Shown piece by piece: positions 35,866-43,911 of a stretch of 64,000 nucleotides of DNA. The DNA is from Anaerolineales bacterium. GTDB lineage: Bacteria > Chloroflexota > Anaerolineae > Aggregatilineales > UBA2796. How positions within the stretch are numbered: position 1 is the first letter of the stretch; each line of letters opens with the position of its first letter. The notes below the pieces were generated by a model. The model was not told the DNA's origin and searched no databases. It saw nothing but the letters and a program-made list of their open reading frames with translations. The position numbers were made by a program, and so were the translations under genes. The stretch lies in contig JABTTZ010000003.1 in NCBI GenBank assembly GCA_015075625.1, positions 434,001 to 498,000 of the forward strand. The letters run 5' to 3'.

Positions 35866-36765
35866 TCAACTAGTCGATCCCGTCAGCTTGAGCAATCCCT
35901 TGCGGTTGGTTGTGCGCCAGTCATAAAATTCCACCTCTTTGTTTTCCAGAAGCAGCGCAATATGGCGGTTGTCAGGATAGAATTCGGCGGCACAAATATC
36001 GTGTTGTGTAGTCAGGGTAGCTAACAGCAGACTCGCTTGATAGAGTTCCACCCGATTACGGTCAGTGTGGATAGCTACCACAGATGGAAATTCCGCCTCG
36101 TTGACGGCGACAAAACGTCCGGCAATTCGACCATTAGTAAGGTCAAAGACTTGTACTGCCTTACCTGCATATATGTCCCATAAAGTCCGGTGCTGATTCG
36201 TATTTTCCACCAGCAGGATGTGTCCTGACATTTGGAGTACGGGTTGATTGGCTGCGCAGTTGACCGAAAACTCAAAATGCGGTCTGCCACCTAAATGCAG
36301 GCAGTAGCCACGCGCCCATTCTCCCCAGGTGCTATCACCAGCGACAGTTACAGCAACAAAACCACCATCCTGTGATAAACAGGCATTACTGAAGTATGGG
36401 TTTCCACTTGATGTATCAACAAGTTCGGATAGCTGAACGGTGACAACTACTTCACTTTGCAGCACATCAAAGACTTCAATCGAACGGCGTTTCAAACGCA
36501 AACTGCAACGTTGCCCTGGCAGGTAATCGTGGGAAAGAATCGAATCGTTAGAACGGTAGCTTTCTTTGAACAGGTCAAATAGCTGGAATCTGTTGCCAGT
36601 TGATTCCAACAGAAAAGACCTTCCATCTTTTGCCATTCCAATCAGTTTGCCATCATGCTGGTGCAAGAGATAGCGATCTTGCAGACGCCAGAACTGTATC
36701 TGGTGTGCGTTCGCATAAATCAAAGTACTTCCATCTGGTGTGAAGCGAATTATTGGAATTGTCAT
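35866..36765 (-). CDS. Beta-propeller (WD40-like) protein 3
   Basis: 299 residues. Starts IIRFTPDGSTLIYANAHQIQFW, then GKLIGMAKDGRSFLLES, and ends AEFYPDNRHIALLLENKEVEFYDW. The same phrases in the same order occur in the two upstream neighbours (GRLVGIARDGQTFLTYD / GELFGIADDGKTFITRL), showing that these genes arose by tandem duplication. No signal peptide or enzyme domain. Gap to the next gene upstream is 14 bases. Confidence 0.7.
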   Translation of the reverse strand: MTIPIIRFTPDGSTLIYANAHQIQFWRLQDRYLLHQHDGKLIGMAKDGRSFLLESTGNRFQLFDLFKESYRSNDSILSHDYLPGQRCSLRLKRRSIEVFDVLQSEVVVTVQLSELVDTSSGNPYFSNACLSQDGGFVAVTVAGDSTWGEWARGYCLHLGGRPHFEFSVNCAANQPVLQMSGHILLVENTNQHRTLWDIYAGKAVQVFDLTNGRIAGRFVAVNEAEFPSVVAIHTDRNRVELYQASLLLATLTTQHDICAAEFYPDNRHIALLLENKEVEFYDWRTTNRKGLLKLTGSTS

Positions 36766-36779
36766 GGTCTGATTGCGAC

Positions 36780-37652
36780 TTATCTCTCCGGTGCTTGTAA
36801 TTCATCCACCACTGCCAGCGTCTCGATGTCATAAATGCGGATGCTGTGATCCTTCAGCAGAATAGCAATCCGGTTTCCACCGGGGTGAAACGCGCCCGCC
36901 AGTATTTTTTGGGACTCCTCAATTTCGCGCTTCTGCTCATCCTCATAAAAATGCCATGTTTTCCAGCCACAATGCACCAGAACATGCCGCTGCTGCACTG
37001 GGCTGACGGCGATGAACTCGCCAGTACATTGAAATTGACGTATTGGTTTGCCATTGGTCAAGATGAGAGAAGTAGCAGCGGGGGTAGAAACTGCCAGCAG
37101 CGGGTATGGCTCGCAGAACATGACGATTGGTATATAAATGAAGCGATTTACTGGAAAGTCGAACTTCTTCTGAAACTGACCATCCTCACCTCGCTCAAAA
37201 CACATCCCCCATGCGGTATCCTGCCCTCCAACATCCATAATAAAGGCAATCGCCAATAAATGCCCATCGGGTGACAATGACCAGTTATCACAAGCGCCAA
37301 ATTCTAACTGAAGCATGGTATGCATTTTAGGTAACTCAAGCCCAAGTGCATCGCGAAAGGTCAGGGTAAGCCCGTTCGCCTCGATCAGGTAGCGCTGGTT
37401 GGCGGCGTAGCCTGCGGGAGTGAGCGTTGATACAGCAATTTGTGTTCCTGTATCACTCTGCCACGCGCTGAATGATTTACTCTCTTTATCATAGGTGAGA
37501 AAGGTCTGACCATCGCGGGCAATCCCCACTAACCTGCCAGGGCATTCCGCTACAAACTGCTGATTGTGCCAGACGCGAACTGATGTGTATCCACCATGAA
37601 ACAGGAGGCTGCCATCGCCGCTCGAATACAGTGTATTGATTGGTTGCATCAT
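36780..37652 (-). CDS. Beta-propeller (WD40-like) protein 2
   Basis: 290 residues. Starts with TLYSSGDGSLLFHGGYTSVRVW and ends AGAFHPGGNRIAILLKDHSIRIYDI, parallel to its two neighbours. Soluble, with no signal peptide. The middle blades diverge strongly from the paralogues while the first and last are conserved, which suggests that the variable centre binds the partner. Function unknown. Confidence 0.7.
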   Translation of the reverse strand: MMQPINTLYSSGDGSLLFHGGYTSVRVWHNQQFVAECPGRLVGIARDGQTFLTYDKESKSFSAWQSDTGTQIAVSTLTPAGYAANQRYLIEANGLTLTFRDALGLELPKMHTMLQLEFGACDNWSLSPDGHLLAIAFIMDVGGQDTAWGMCFERGEDGQFQKKFDFPVNRFIYIPIVMFCEPYPLLAVSTPAATSLILTNGKPIRQFQCTGEFIAVSPVQQRHVLVHCGWKTWHFYEDEQKREIEESQKILAGAFHPGGNRIAILLKDHSIRIYDIETLAVVDELQAPER

Positions 37653-37672
37653 AGCCTCATAGCCTCCCAGTT

Positions 37673-39337
37673 TTATGGCATATTCTTTGGGGTGTCAAGT
37701 TGCAGTTTGCCTGCCAGTCGCCCTGTTTTCACTTTTCGTATCTCGATGCCACCACTTTTCAACGCGACGGCGAGTCTTTCACCGTTCGGGTGAAATTCGA
37801 TCTCAAGCGCTTGTGATGCCAGCTTGATCCGTCGCACAGCGCTGTCTGGCTGTTCCATATCCCGCAGGCTAATGCTGCTGTCGAAGCGGGTCTCTGCCAG
37901 CAGCATCTCAACAGGGTGAGCGCAAACGACACTGAACCCGGAGGGCAGTTCATGTATTCGTGTTCGGTTGCCAGTGGTGAGGTCATAGATATTCAGGGTT
38001 GACCCATATGGACTCATCAACCAATGATGTTCACGCGAGAAGAAAAGGTATGATGGGAAACCGTCTCTACCGCCGTCAAAATGGTAGGCTTCTTGCCCAT
38101 CGTCCAGCCGCACACAGACACCACCGTTCCAATCGAAACCACCACCGCTCACATAGTAGATAATCGCAAGATGCTGGTTATCAGGAGCGATCAGCCAGTT
38201 TTCCAGAATCGCATCTTCATGGATCGTCGTCTGGAGATCAATCGTTCTTGAAGGTATAACCCCAAAGACATCATCCAACCGAATGAGATGCCGGTAGCGG
38301 TCTGCCATCCCATGAAACCGCTGGTGCAGGGGATAGGTATCCGGTGATATACTGGCAAAGCCCAACGGTTCGCACCGCACAGCATCCCACAGGGTAAATT
38401 GCGGTTCAGGGATTGGGTCTGTCAGAAAAGTTTGTCGCCCTTCGCCCGAACGGGCTGCAATGTCGCGTTTTACCCAATCCTGATCCATAAGGCGGGTGAT
38501 GAAGGTTTTTCCATCGTCGGCGATTCCAAACAACTCACCGTCAGCCACCCCGCGCAGGCGGGCATTCTCGACATCCCACACGAACACCTGCTGCTGAACC
38601 GAATGAAGCAGCGTCGCCCCATCACGACTAAAAGCCAGATTCTTCAACAGCGCGGCGGGACTGGCAAAACGCGGCACATCAGTGGTCTGTCGCATCCTTA
38701 TCCTATCCTTGTCTCGCAATGACACCCAATAATTCGAGGGGTCATGTTCCCTTGAAGCATCACTCCATGTGAAATCACAACGGCTCTTTTGTGCGCCGCC
38801 GACAAGATGTGCCGCAAGGCTGAATACCCGTTTCCGTGCTTCATCTGTAAGCTCTATTTGCGAAATTTCTTCCTCAGGTAGTGAGCGAATAAATACCTGT
38901 TTGCGTTTTACAGACAGAACCAGACAACTCGTCCGCAAAACGACCACCTCACCATCGGCGCGTTTCCAGATCACATCACGGAAATAGTGGATCTTATATT
39001 CTGGCGGCTGGATAAGGGCTGCTTTTCCACGTTGAGTTGCCGCATCCTCACGGTAGTATTCCCAGCTTTTGCCGTGTAATGGTTTATCGCCGCCTTCGAG
39101 TGTTGCTGCAATACGTTCGGCATGTTTTCTGGAGTCTGGCATAACTCCCGCTAAGGGAATTTCCTCCTGTATGCCCATGCTGAGTCGATAAGGGGGATCG
39201 CCGGGCAGGAAGTCACAATGCCAACGGACAATCAGGACATCCCCATTGGCTCGTTTGACCACTGTATCGTAGTAATCATAGTACTTGTCACTCTTATCGA
39301 TGTAATCGAAGGGGTCAATATGCTCATCTTGTGTCAT
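37673..39337 (-). CDS. Two novel N-terminal modules plus beta-propeller (protein 1)
   Basis: 554 residues. The C-terminal ~320 residues (from about 235, LKNLAFSRDGATLLHSVQQQ) form a propeller paralogous to the next two genes. The N-terminal ~190 residues contain the same unnamed module twice. Copy A is about 17-105 (DTVVKRANGDVLIVRW ... EEIPLAG ... AERIAATLEGGD) and copy B about 112-195 (RDVIWKRADGEVVVLRT ... EEEISQIELTDEARKRV ... AAHLVGGA). The module also occurs at the C-terminus of the protein at 40373-41593. I do not recognise it as a named domain. First of the four propeller genes. Confidence 0.7.
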   Translation of the reverse strand: MTQDEHIDPFDYIDKSDKYYDYYDTVVKRANGDVLIVRWHCDFLPGDPPYRLSMGIQEEIPLAGVMPDSRKHAERIAATLEGGDKPLHGKSWEYYREDAATQRGKAALIQPPEYKIHYFRDVIWKRADGEVVVLRTSCLVLSVKRKQVFIRSLPEEEISQIELTDEARKRVFSLAAHLVGGAQKSRCDFTWSDASREHDPSNYWVSLRDKDRIRMRQTTDVPRFASPAALLKNLAFSRDGATLLHSVQQQVFVWDVENARLRGVADGELFGIADDGKTFITRLMDQDWVKRDIAARSGEGRQTFLTDPIPEPQFTLWDAVRCEPLGFASISPDTYPLHQRFHGMADRYRHLIRLDDVFGVIPSRTIDLQTTIHEDAILENWLIAPDNQHLAIIYYVSGGGFDWNGGVCVRLDDGQEAYHFDGGRDGFPSYLFFSREHHWLMSPYGSTLNIYDLTTGNRTRIHELPSGFSVVCAHPVEMLLAETRFDSSISLRDMEQPDSAVRRIKLASQALEIEFHPNGERLAVALKSGGIEIRKVKTGRLAGKLQLDTPKNMP

Positions 39338-39431
39338 GATGTTTTGTCTTTCAGATTACGACCTTCCTCATGTGAGCAATGCAATTCTGGACACCCTTCT
39401 TCATACCGTTCGATACTTCAAGCCTGCCGGA

Positions 39432-40370
39432 CTAAAACCCCAGACGACTTAACGCCGTAGTCCGAAAACCCATCAACGCGCGCAGATATGGAATACCATC
39501 CCCAACAGCATTCATTTCTTCGCGCCAATCCTCAGCATCTACGAGTATGTCCAGGACTCGTGACTCTACGTCTGCACCCTTCAGAAACGCCAACGCAACT
39601 GCCCCTGCCAGTTGGAACAGATGCGGCTGTGCTGAATCGAGTGTGTTTTGAACAATGGTTTCGATCAAATCATGGTCTGGAACGTGTAACAACCCGGCAG
39701 TTAGTGCCGCTGTTGATCGGGTTTCAATAGAAGGATGAGTGGAAAGCAGTCTAATGAGGACGGGTAAGGCATCTCGGTGTATGTCGGGAAACCAGGGGAT
39801 ACTGGATATAGCATATCTTGCCACAGCAGGATCATTGTCCATGCCTAACGTCAGTAGCTCATGAGCATAGTTTGACATTGCGATATAAGCATCGCGTTCC
39901 CAGATAAGAGCCAGCTTATCTAACATCGCAGCATTATCGCCCAATTGTTTATCTTCGGTATCATACATGGTTGCCGTTATGTGGTGGTATTCGGCTGCAA
40001 TCATGCTTTGAACAGGATCAAATCGCCGGGAGGGATAAGGCAGTGTGGAATCATCCAGCCAGTTATCCCCAAGAGTAATGCGAAACATACAGGTCATCAC
40101 TGAACTGCGATCCGGGGTAGAAGTATCTTTCACCAGTTCACACAGGAACGGGACTGCAAAATGACTGGCTTCCCATCGAGTACCCTGGTGGGCAAGGTTG
40201 TTCGTGAGGTCGTAGCACGCCCGTCTGCGAACCTCGTCATCCGGCGAGGTTAATGCACGAATGAGCTCCGGTATATCGGCTGCCGCCCCGTATGCATGGA
40301 AGTAGTGGCTCCAGTTGATGGCATCAAGCTCATCTAACATATGAAATTCCTGATTCACAAGAGCTAACAC
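39432..40370 (-). CDS. HEAT-repeat protein
   Basis: 312 residues of alpha-helical HEAT/Armadillo-type repeats, such as PELIRALTSPDDEVRRRACYDLTN, DPAVARYAISSIPWFPD, ALPVLIRLLSTHPSIETRSTAALTAG and LFQLAGAVALAFLKGAD. No enzyme domain. Proteins of this type are frequent in bacterial immunity-gene arrays and as binding scaffolds. Its ATG (40370) follows two bases after the stop of the 406-residue gene, which indicates an operon with it. An internal ATG at 40340 is a possible start. Confidence 0.7.
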   Translation of the reverse strand: MLALVNQEFHMLDELDAINWSHYFHAYGAAADIPELIRALTSPDDEVRRRACYDLTNNLAHQGTRWEASHFAVPFLCELVKDTSTPDRSSVMTCMFRITLGDNWLDDSTLPYPSRRFDPVQSMIAAEYHHITATMYDTEDKQLGDNAAMLDKLALIWERDAYIAMSNYAHELLTLGMDNDPAVARYAISSIPWFPDIHRDALPVLIRLLSTHPSIETRSTAALTAGLLHVPDHDLIETIVQNTLDSAQPHLFQLAGAVALAFLKGADVESRVLDILVDAEDWREEMNAVGDGIPYLRALMGFRTTALSRLGF

Positions 40371-40372
40371 CT

Positions 40373-41593
40373 CTATGATACAAGTGTCGCTTTCCCATAG
40401 GGGTTTTCTGTTTCATCGCTGTAATACGCATAACTTTTGCCATAAATGAGCGCATCCCCACCGTCCAGCGCTGCGGCGATACGTTCCGTATTTGCTTGCG
40501 ATTCTGGAGTTAACGTAGATAACGGAATTTCTTCTCGTGCTGCGATTGCCAACAGATCGGGCGGTTGACCGGGAAGGAAATCACCGTGATGCCGAATAAT
40601 GCGTAGCTCACCACTGGCGTTCTTTGCTACCAGATCGTAGAAATCAGCATATTTGCTGCTGGTATCAACATATTCCATCGGTTCGATGCACGGCGGTTTT
40701 AGGTTTTCCCCCTCTTTTAACATGCGTTGATAGGCTTCTTCTTGCCTCTGTTGTAGTTGGGGCAAAAAATCCCGAAATTTTTGCATCGTCCAATAGGTTG
40801 CCTGTTCCGCAAATTTCCCACTTTTGTAACTATAGCCATGCCGCACCCCCTTGATTGCCCGATAGGGGAATTCGATTGCATTGAAGGCGTTGAGTCTTTG
40901 AGTGGTCGGGTCAATCCAGAACAATTTACCTTTACGCCACCATCGCTCTAAATCCCAGACTTCAGGCTGATCTTGGACCTGCTCCCAGTACAGACTGGGG
41001 CGTGTATCTGCCCATGTGACATACCGAAGCGGCTGTCCGCCTGTCCATTCCATCAGTCGGCGGTGACGAACTGCGGCAGCGTTCTGAGCATAGTAGGTCA
41101 GCAGATAGAGTGTGTAGGTTGGGACAAATGTTTCCCCATCAATGCGACAAATTGGCAGGCTGTGCAGCACCACCCGTGATTCAAGGTCATCTGGTAGCAA
41201 ACAGGGGGAGATGAAGGGAACTTCGGGTTCTGTGCTTTGTAAGTGACCACCGTACAGCTCACGCTTTCGGGGTTTCATGCGATTTAGATTGAGAAAGCCA
41301 TGTACAGCGGTAAAGTGTTCGCAAGTATGATTCCCATTCGGACTGTAGCGCAATGTGTCGCCGTAAAAACTGAAACGCGACCGAGAATAGAGACTGTAAA
41401 GATCAATCTGCTGGCGATAAGGTTCATCGCAAAATGGACAGATGGATAGGGTATGTTCAGGAATAATGTGCCAATAGTAAACGAAATCGTTGTCCCATTC
41501 ATCCATCTCAGCTTCCACTTTACTTTGATAGCTGCCGGTGTTGGTCATCGCTTTGAATTGGTGATTGACCTGTGCTTGAAACTCTTTTACCAT
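40373..41593 (-). CDS. Unknown 406-residue protein with C-terminal novel module
   Basis: 406 residues. The N-terminal ~300 residues have no family I recognise; notable are one CPFCDEPY knuckle near residue 52 with CEHF downstream, and many aromatic residues (YVTWADTRPSLYWEQVQ, LERWWRKGKLFWIDP). The last ~100 residues (from about 305, EPMEYVDTSSKYADFYD) are the module also found twice at 37673-39337: DFLPGQPPDLLA / EEIPLSTLTPESQANTERIAAALDGGD / YGKSYAYYSDE. The first gene of the propeller/HEAT operon, or second after the GNAT gene. Confidence 0.6.
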   Translation of the reverse strand: MVKEFQAQVNHQFKAMTNTGSYQSKVEAEMDEWDNDFVYYWHIIPEHTLSICPFCDEPYRQQIDLYSLYSRSRFSFYGDTLRYSPNGNHTCEHFTAVHGFLNLNRMKPRKRELYGGHLQSTEPEVPFISPCLLPDDLESRVVLHSLPICRIDGETFVPTYTLYLLTYYAQNAAAVRHRRLMEWTGGQPLRYVTWADTRPSLYWEQVQDQPEVWDLERWWRKGKLFWIDPTTQRLNAFNAIEFPYRAIKGVRHGYSYKSGKFAEQATYWTMQKFRDFLPQLQQRQEEAYQRMLKEGENLKPPCIEPMEYVDTSSKYADFYDLVAKNASGELRIIRHHGDFLPGQPPDLLAIAAREEIPLSTLTPESQANTERIAAALDGGDALIYGKSYAYYSDETENPYGKATLVS

Positions 41594-41619
41594 GCCAAAA
41601 TCCTTAAGTTGGTATACTT

Positions 41620-42570
41620 TTAATAGGACTTTTTGATTACCTCCATGCTTCTGGTATCAATCTCTTTTTCATAGATATATTCATTATCATCAAATTCCAT
41701 GCCGACTTTTTTGAACAGGGATTGGGCTGGTTGATTGTCGTGTCGCGTAATCAGCATAATCCGGTTTGCCCCCTGAGTTCGCAGATGCTCAAAGGCATGC
41801 AGCATGAGGAACTGCGCCAGTTTAAGGTGCTGAAATGGAGGCTGAGTCTCAATGTAGTCAATCCAGCCAGCACGCTGCTGATTCTGTGCCCACTCAGCCC
41901 GACTAAATGAACATTCCAGATAAGCCGCCAACTGTCCATCAGGTGCTTTCACAATGAAATGCTGATATTCCCTGTTATGCAGCAAAGCGCGCTGATGTTC
42001 AATTGTTACTGGCGTGAATCCATATGTGGCTTGATAAGCCTCCAAATCCGCCTCGGTCAGCGGCAGTAGTTGAAAACCGTCGGGGAGATTGGTGGATGTC
42101 GATAGAGTATCAAGTGCCATCGTCATATAAACATTGTAGCCTGCGGTATTGCGGCTGAATCCCTGAGCTTCAAGCAGGTATATGTCATGTTCCATAGTTC
42201 GTTGCAGTAGGAAAACAGAAAGAGACAACTTCGTGGCTTTTTCGAGTGATTCAACCCCTGTACGCCCAATCGCCCAGTCCAACATAGCCGATGGCAATTC
42301 TGTTTCCAGCATATCAGGATGCAAAATCCGTTCCAGGGCATAGTAAGTACCTTCGCGCTGACGCTTCCATAATAAAGCACAGGCTGTTAAGTTGTTTTCG
42401 GTATCTTCCCACAGCCGTATATCCTGTTCGAGATCCCAGACACGGGAATCGAGCAGAAGCTGTAACCGCCAGACTGTAGGATAACGCATTACATTGCCAC
42501 CAGTACGGTAAGCCAGAAGCAATTGTATTATTTTTTCCTGATCACCGGGCATAAACGAGCGTGTTGTCAT
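41620..42570 (-). CDS. GNAT-type acetyltransferase
   Basis: 316 residues from ATG at 42570, with GGAGA eight bases upstream. The C-terminal half is a GNAT domain (DYIETQPPFQHLKLAQFLMLHAFEHLR, then TRHDNQPAQSLFKKVGMEF). The acetyl-CoA loop Q-x-x-G-x-G is replaced by QPPFQHLKLAQ, so cofactor binding is not certain. The N-terminal half looks like a second, decayed GNAT fold, as in double-GNAT proteins. Upstream of the propeller operon in the same direction. Confidence 0.7.
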   Translation of the reverse strand: MTTRSFMPGDQEKIIQLLLAYRTGGNVMRYPTVWRLQLLLDSRVWDLEQDIRLWEDTENNLTACALLWKRQREGTYYALERILHPDMLETELPSAMLDWAIGRTGVESLEKATKLSLSVFLLQRTMEHDIYLLEAQGFSRNTAGYNVYMTMALDTLSTSTNLPDGFQLLPLTEADLEAYQATYGFTPVTIEHQRALLHNREYQHFIVKAPDGQLAAYLECSFSRAEWAQNQQRAGWIDYIETQPPFQHLKLAQFLMLHAFEHLRTQGANRIMLITRHDNQPAQSLFKKVGMEFDDNEYIYEKEIDTRSMEVIKKSY

Positions 42571-42599
42571 AATGACTGTCTCCATAAGTGAGGTGCAAG

Positions 42600-42701
42600 C
42601 TAATGATCTATAGTGTCCCTTCGCTCTAGCCACTTCAATGCTTCTTTACGAATCTCGACATCCCTAGACTGTAGCTCTGCAAGGCGTTGTTCAAACGTCA
42701 C
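42600..42701 (-). CDS. Very small ORF between GNAT and membrane protein genes
   Basis: 33 codons from GTG at 42701, with a good GGAGG five bases upstream. Encodes a charged helix (EQRLAELQSRDVEIRKEALK). It lies 15 bases after the membrane-protein stop and 30 before the GNAT start, so it would fill an operon gap. No homology is known to me; it could equally be a leader or chance. Confidence 0.35.
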   Translation of the reverse strand: MTFEQRLAELQSRDVEIRKEALKWLERRDTIDH

Positions 42702-42716
42702 AGCTTCCTCCAATCA

Positions 42717-43367
42717 TCATGTAACTTCCGGGTGTCGTTTATCCCACCAGTTGAAGCCGATCCGCATGGCAAAAATCAACAGGATTACCAGTAAACCAGA
42801 AAACCGATCACCAAACGCAGTGGAGAAATTGAGAAACACGATGAGCATATTTCCCATATGAAACACCGTATACACGATGCCATAACGGATGATTCCCGAA
42901 CGAGTGAACCGGGTCGCACGCGGGTCAAAAAGCGAGATGAATACCCCAAGTGCAAGCCCATACCCACAGCCGTCCAGTACGCCGAGCGCTGCCCGCCGTG
43001 TTGTGTTGATGACGATTTCATCAGCAGCCATCGGGACAAGCCACCGCAGCATCTCTGCATCGACCACCACATAATAAAATGCTGTGATCACTGCCGTCAG
43101 ATACATGGTGAACAAAATCGTGCGCCAGTCGATGTGCCACTTTTTACGGCTGTCGGTGAACAGATAGGCGGCTGCGGTAACTACTGCAATAATGAAACTG
43201 AACAATCCGCCTAAAATCAGATCGCGTTCGATAGCTGCTGCATCGCCCCCAGCAAGTCCAGTCCGAATTGCGAATCCAAAACAGCCGAGAATCGGCGCAA
43301 GGGGAATAAGCAAGATTACTGTACGCAATCGGTAGCCAAAATGTTCAGTTGTTGTTTTTGCCTGCAA
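42717..43367 (-). CDS. Membrane protein, about six helices
   Basis: 216 residues with hydrophobic segments near 15-35, 50-70, 82-102, 125-145, 160-180 and 188-205. A CGYGLALGVFIS stretch and a GNMLIVFLNFS stretch have no named family. Likely first gene of the minus-strand run reaching the propeller genes. Function unknown. Confidence 0.6.
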   Translation of the reverse strand: MQAKTTTEHFGYRLRTVILLIPLAPILGCFGFAIRTGLAGGDAAAIERDLILGGLFSFIIAVVTAAAYLFTDSRKKWHIDWRTILFTMYLTAVITAFYYVVVDAEMLRWLVPMAADEIVINTTRRAALGVLDGCGYGLALGVFISLFDPRATRFTRSGIIRYGIVYTVFHMGNMLIVFLNFSTAFGDRFSGLLVILLIFAMRIGFNWWDKRHPEVT

Positions 43368-43568
43368 ACAGACAGACTCCGGGATTGAGTTTGCTCTCCA
43401 TCTATTTTATGACGAAATGAGTATCAAAGACTTGCGAAAAACTGCTAAAACCGTAAGCCATCAATGTGTATCAAAGTCTGTTAAGAAGATGTATTTTGAG
43501 CAGGCTGGTGTCGGATAACTGACCAGACTCGATACAATATTGTTGAAGTATAAAAGAGTGCAGACAGC

Positions 43569-43778
43569 ATGACATCACCAAATATCCATACACCACTTAC
43601 AACGAACGAAAAACAACTGGTTGATGTTCTACTGCCCCATATGACGAATCGCCAAACCCGTAGAACACTGGTCGAAAGGGCATTGTTTCGCTGTCTTGTA
43701 TCGTTGCAACACATGACTTGGAACGGTAATCCCTACAACGTTACAGTTCGTCTAATTCGTCTACGCGTATATCTTTAG
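43569..43778 (+). pseudogene. Remnant resembling an effector-associated (death-like) domain
   Basis: 69 codons. TTNEKQLVDVLLPHMTNRQTRRTLVERAL followed by WNGNPYNVTVRLIRL resembles the small helical EAD-type adaptor modules seen at the N-terminus of bacterial conflict proteins. It breaks off at about 43757, where DNA of the opposite-strand restriction gene begins. No downstream partner domain remains. The identification is by pattern only. Confidence 0.4.
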
Positions 43779-43911
43779 CGACGAACAGATAAGGGTTTTT
43801 CCTTTTGAGTAGCGTATCCAAACGGAGGCGCTGCAAGCCCTTCAACCGCGCTGCGTGAAACTCGCCAATATGCGCTTCGACGTAGGCTTGCACATCTGCC
43901 AAAGACAGCAT
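43741..43911 (-). pseudogene. Truncated PmeII-like restriction endonuclease
   Basis: 56 codons from ATG at 43911, which overlaps the methyltransferase stop (ATGA). SLADVQAYVEAHIGEFHAAR and LLKRKNPYLFVAKDI resemble the N-terminus of PmeII-type restriction endonucleases as I remember them. After KDI the frame leaves the family and stops at 43741, leaving no catalytic domain. The break coincides with the EAD-like remnant on the other strand and marks the right end of the island. Confidence 0.6.
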
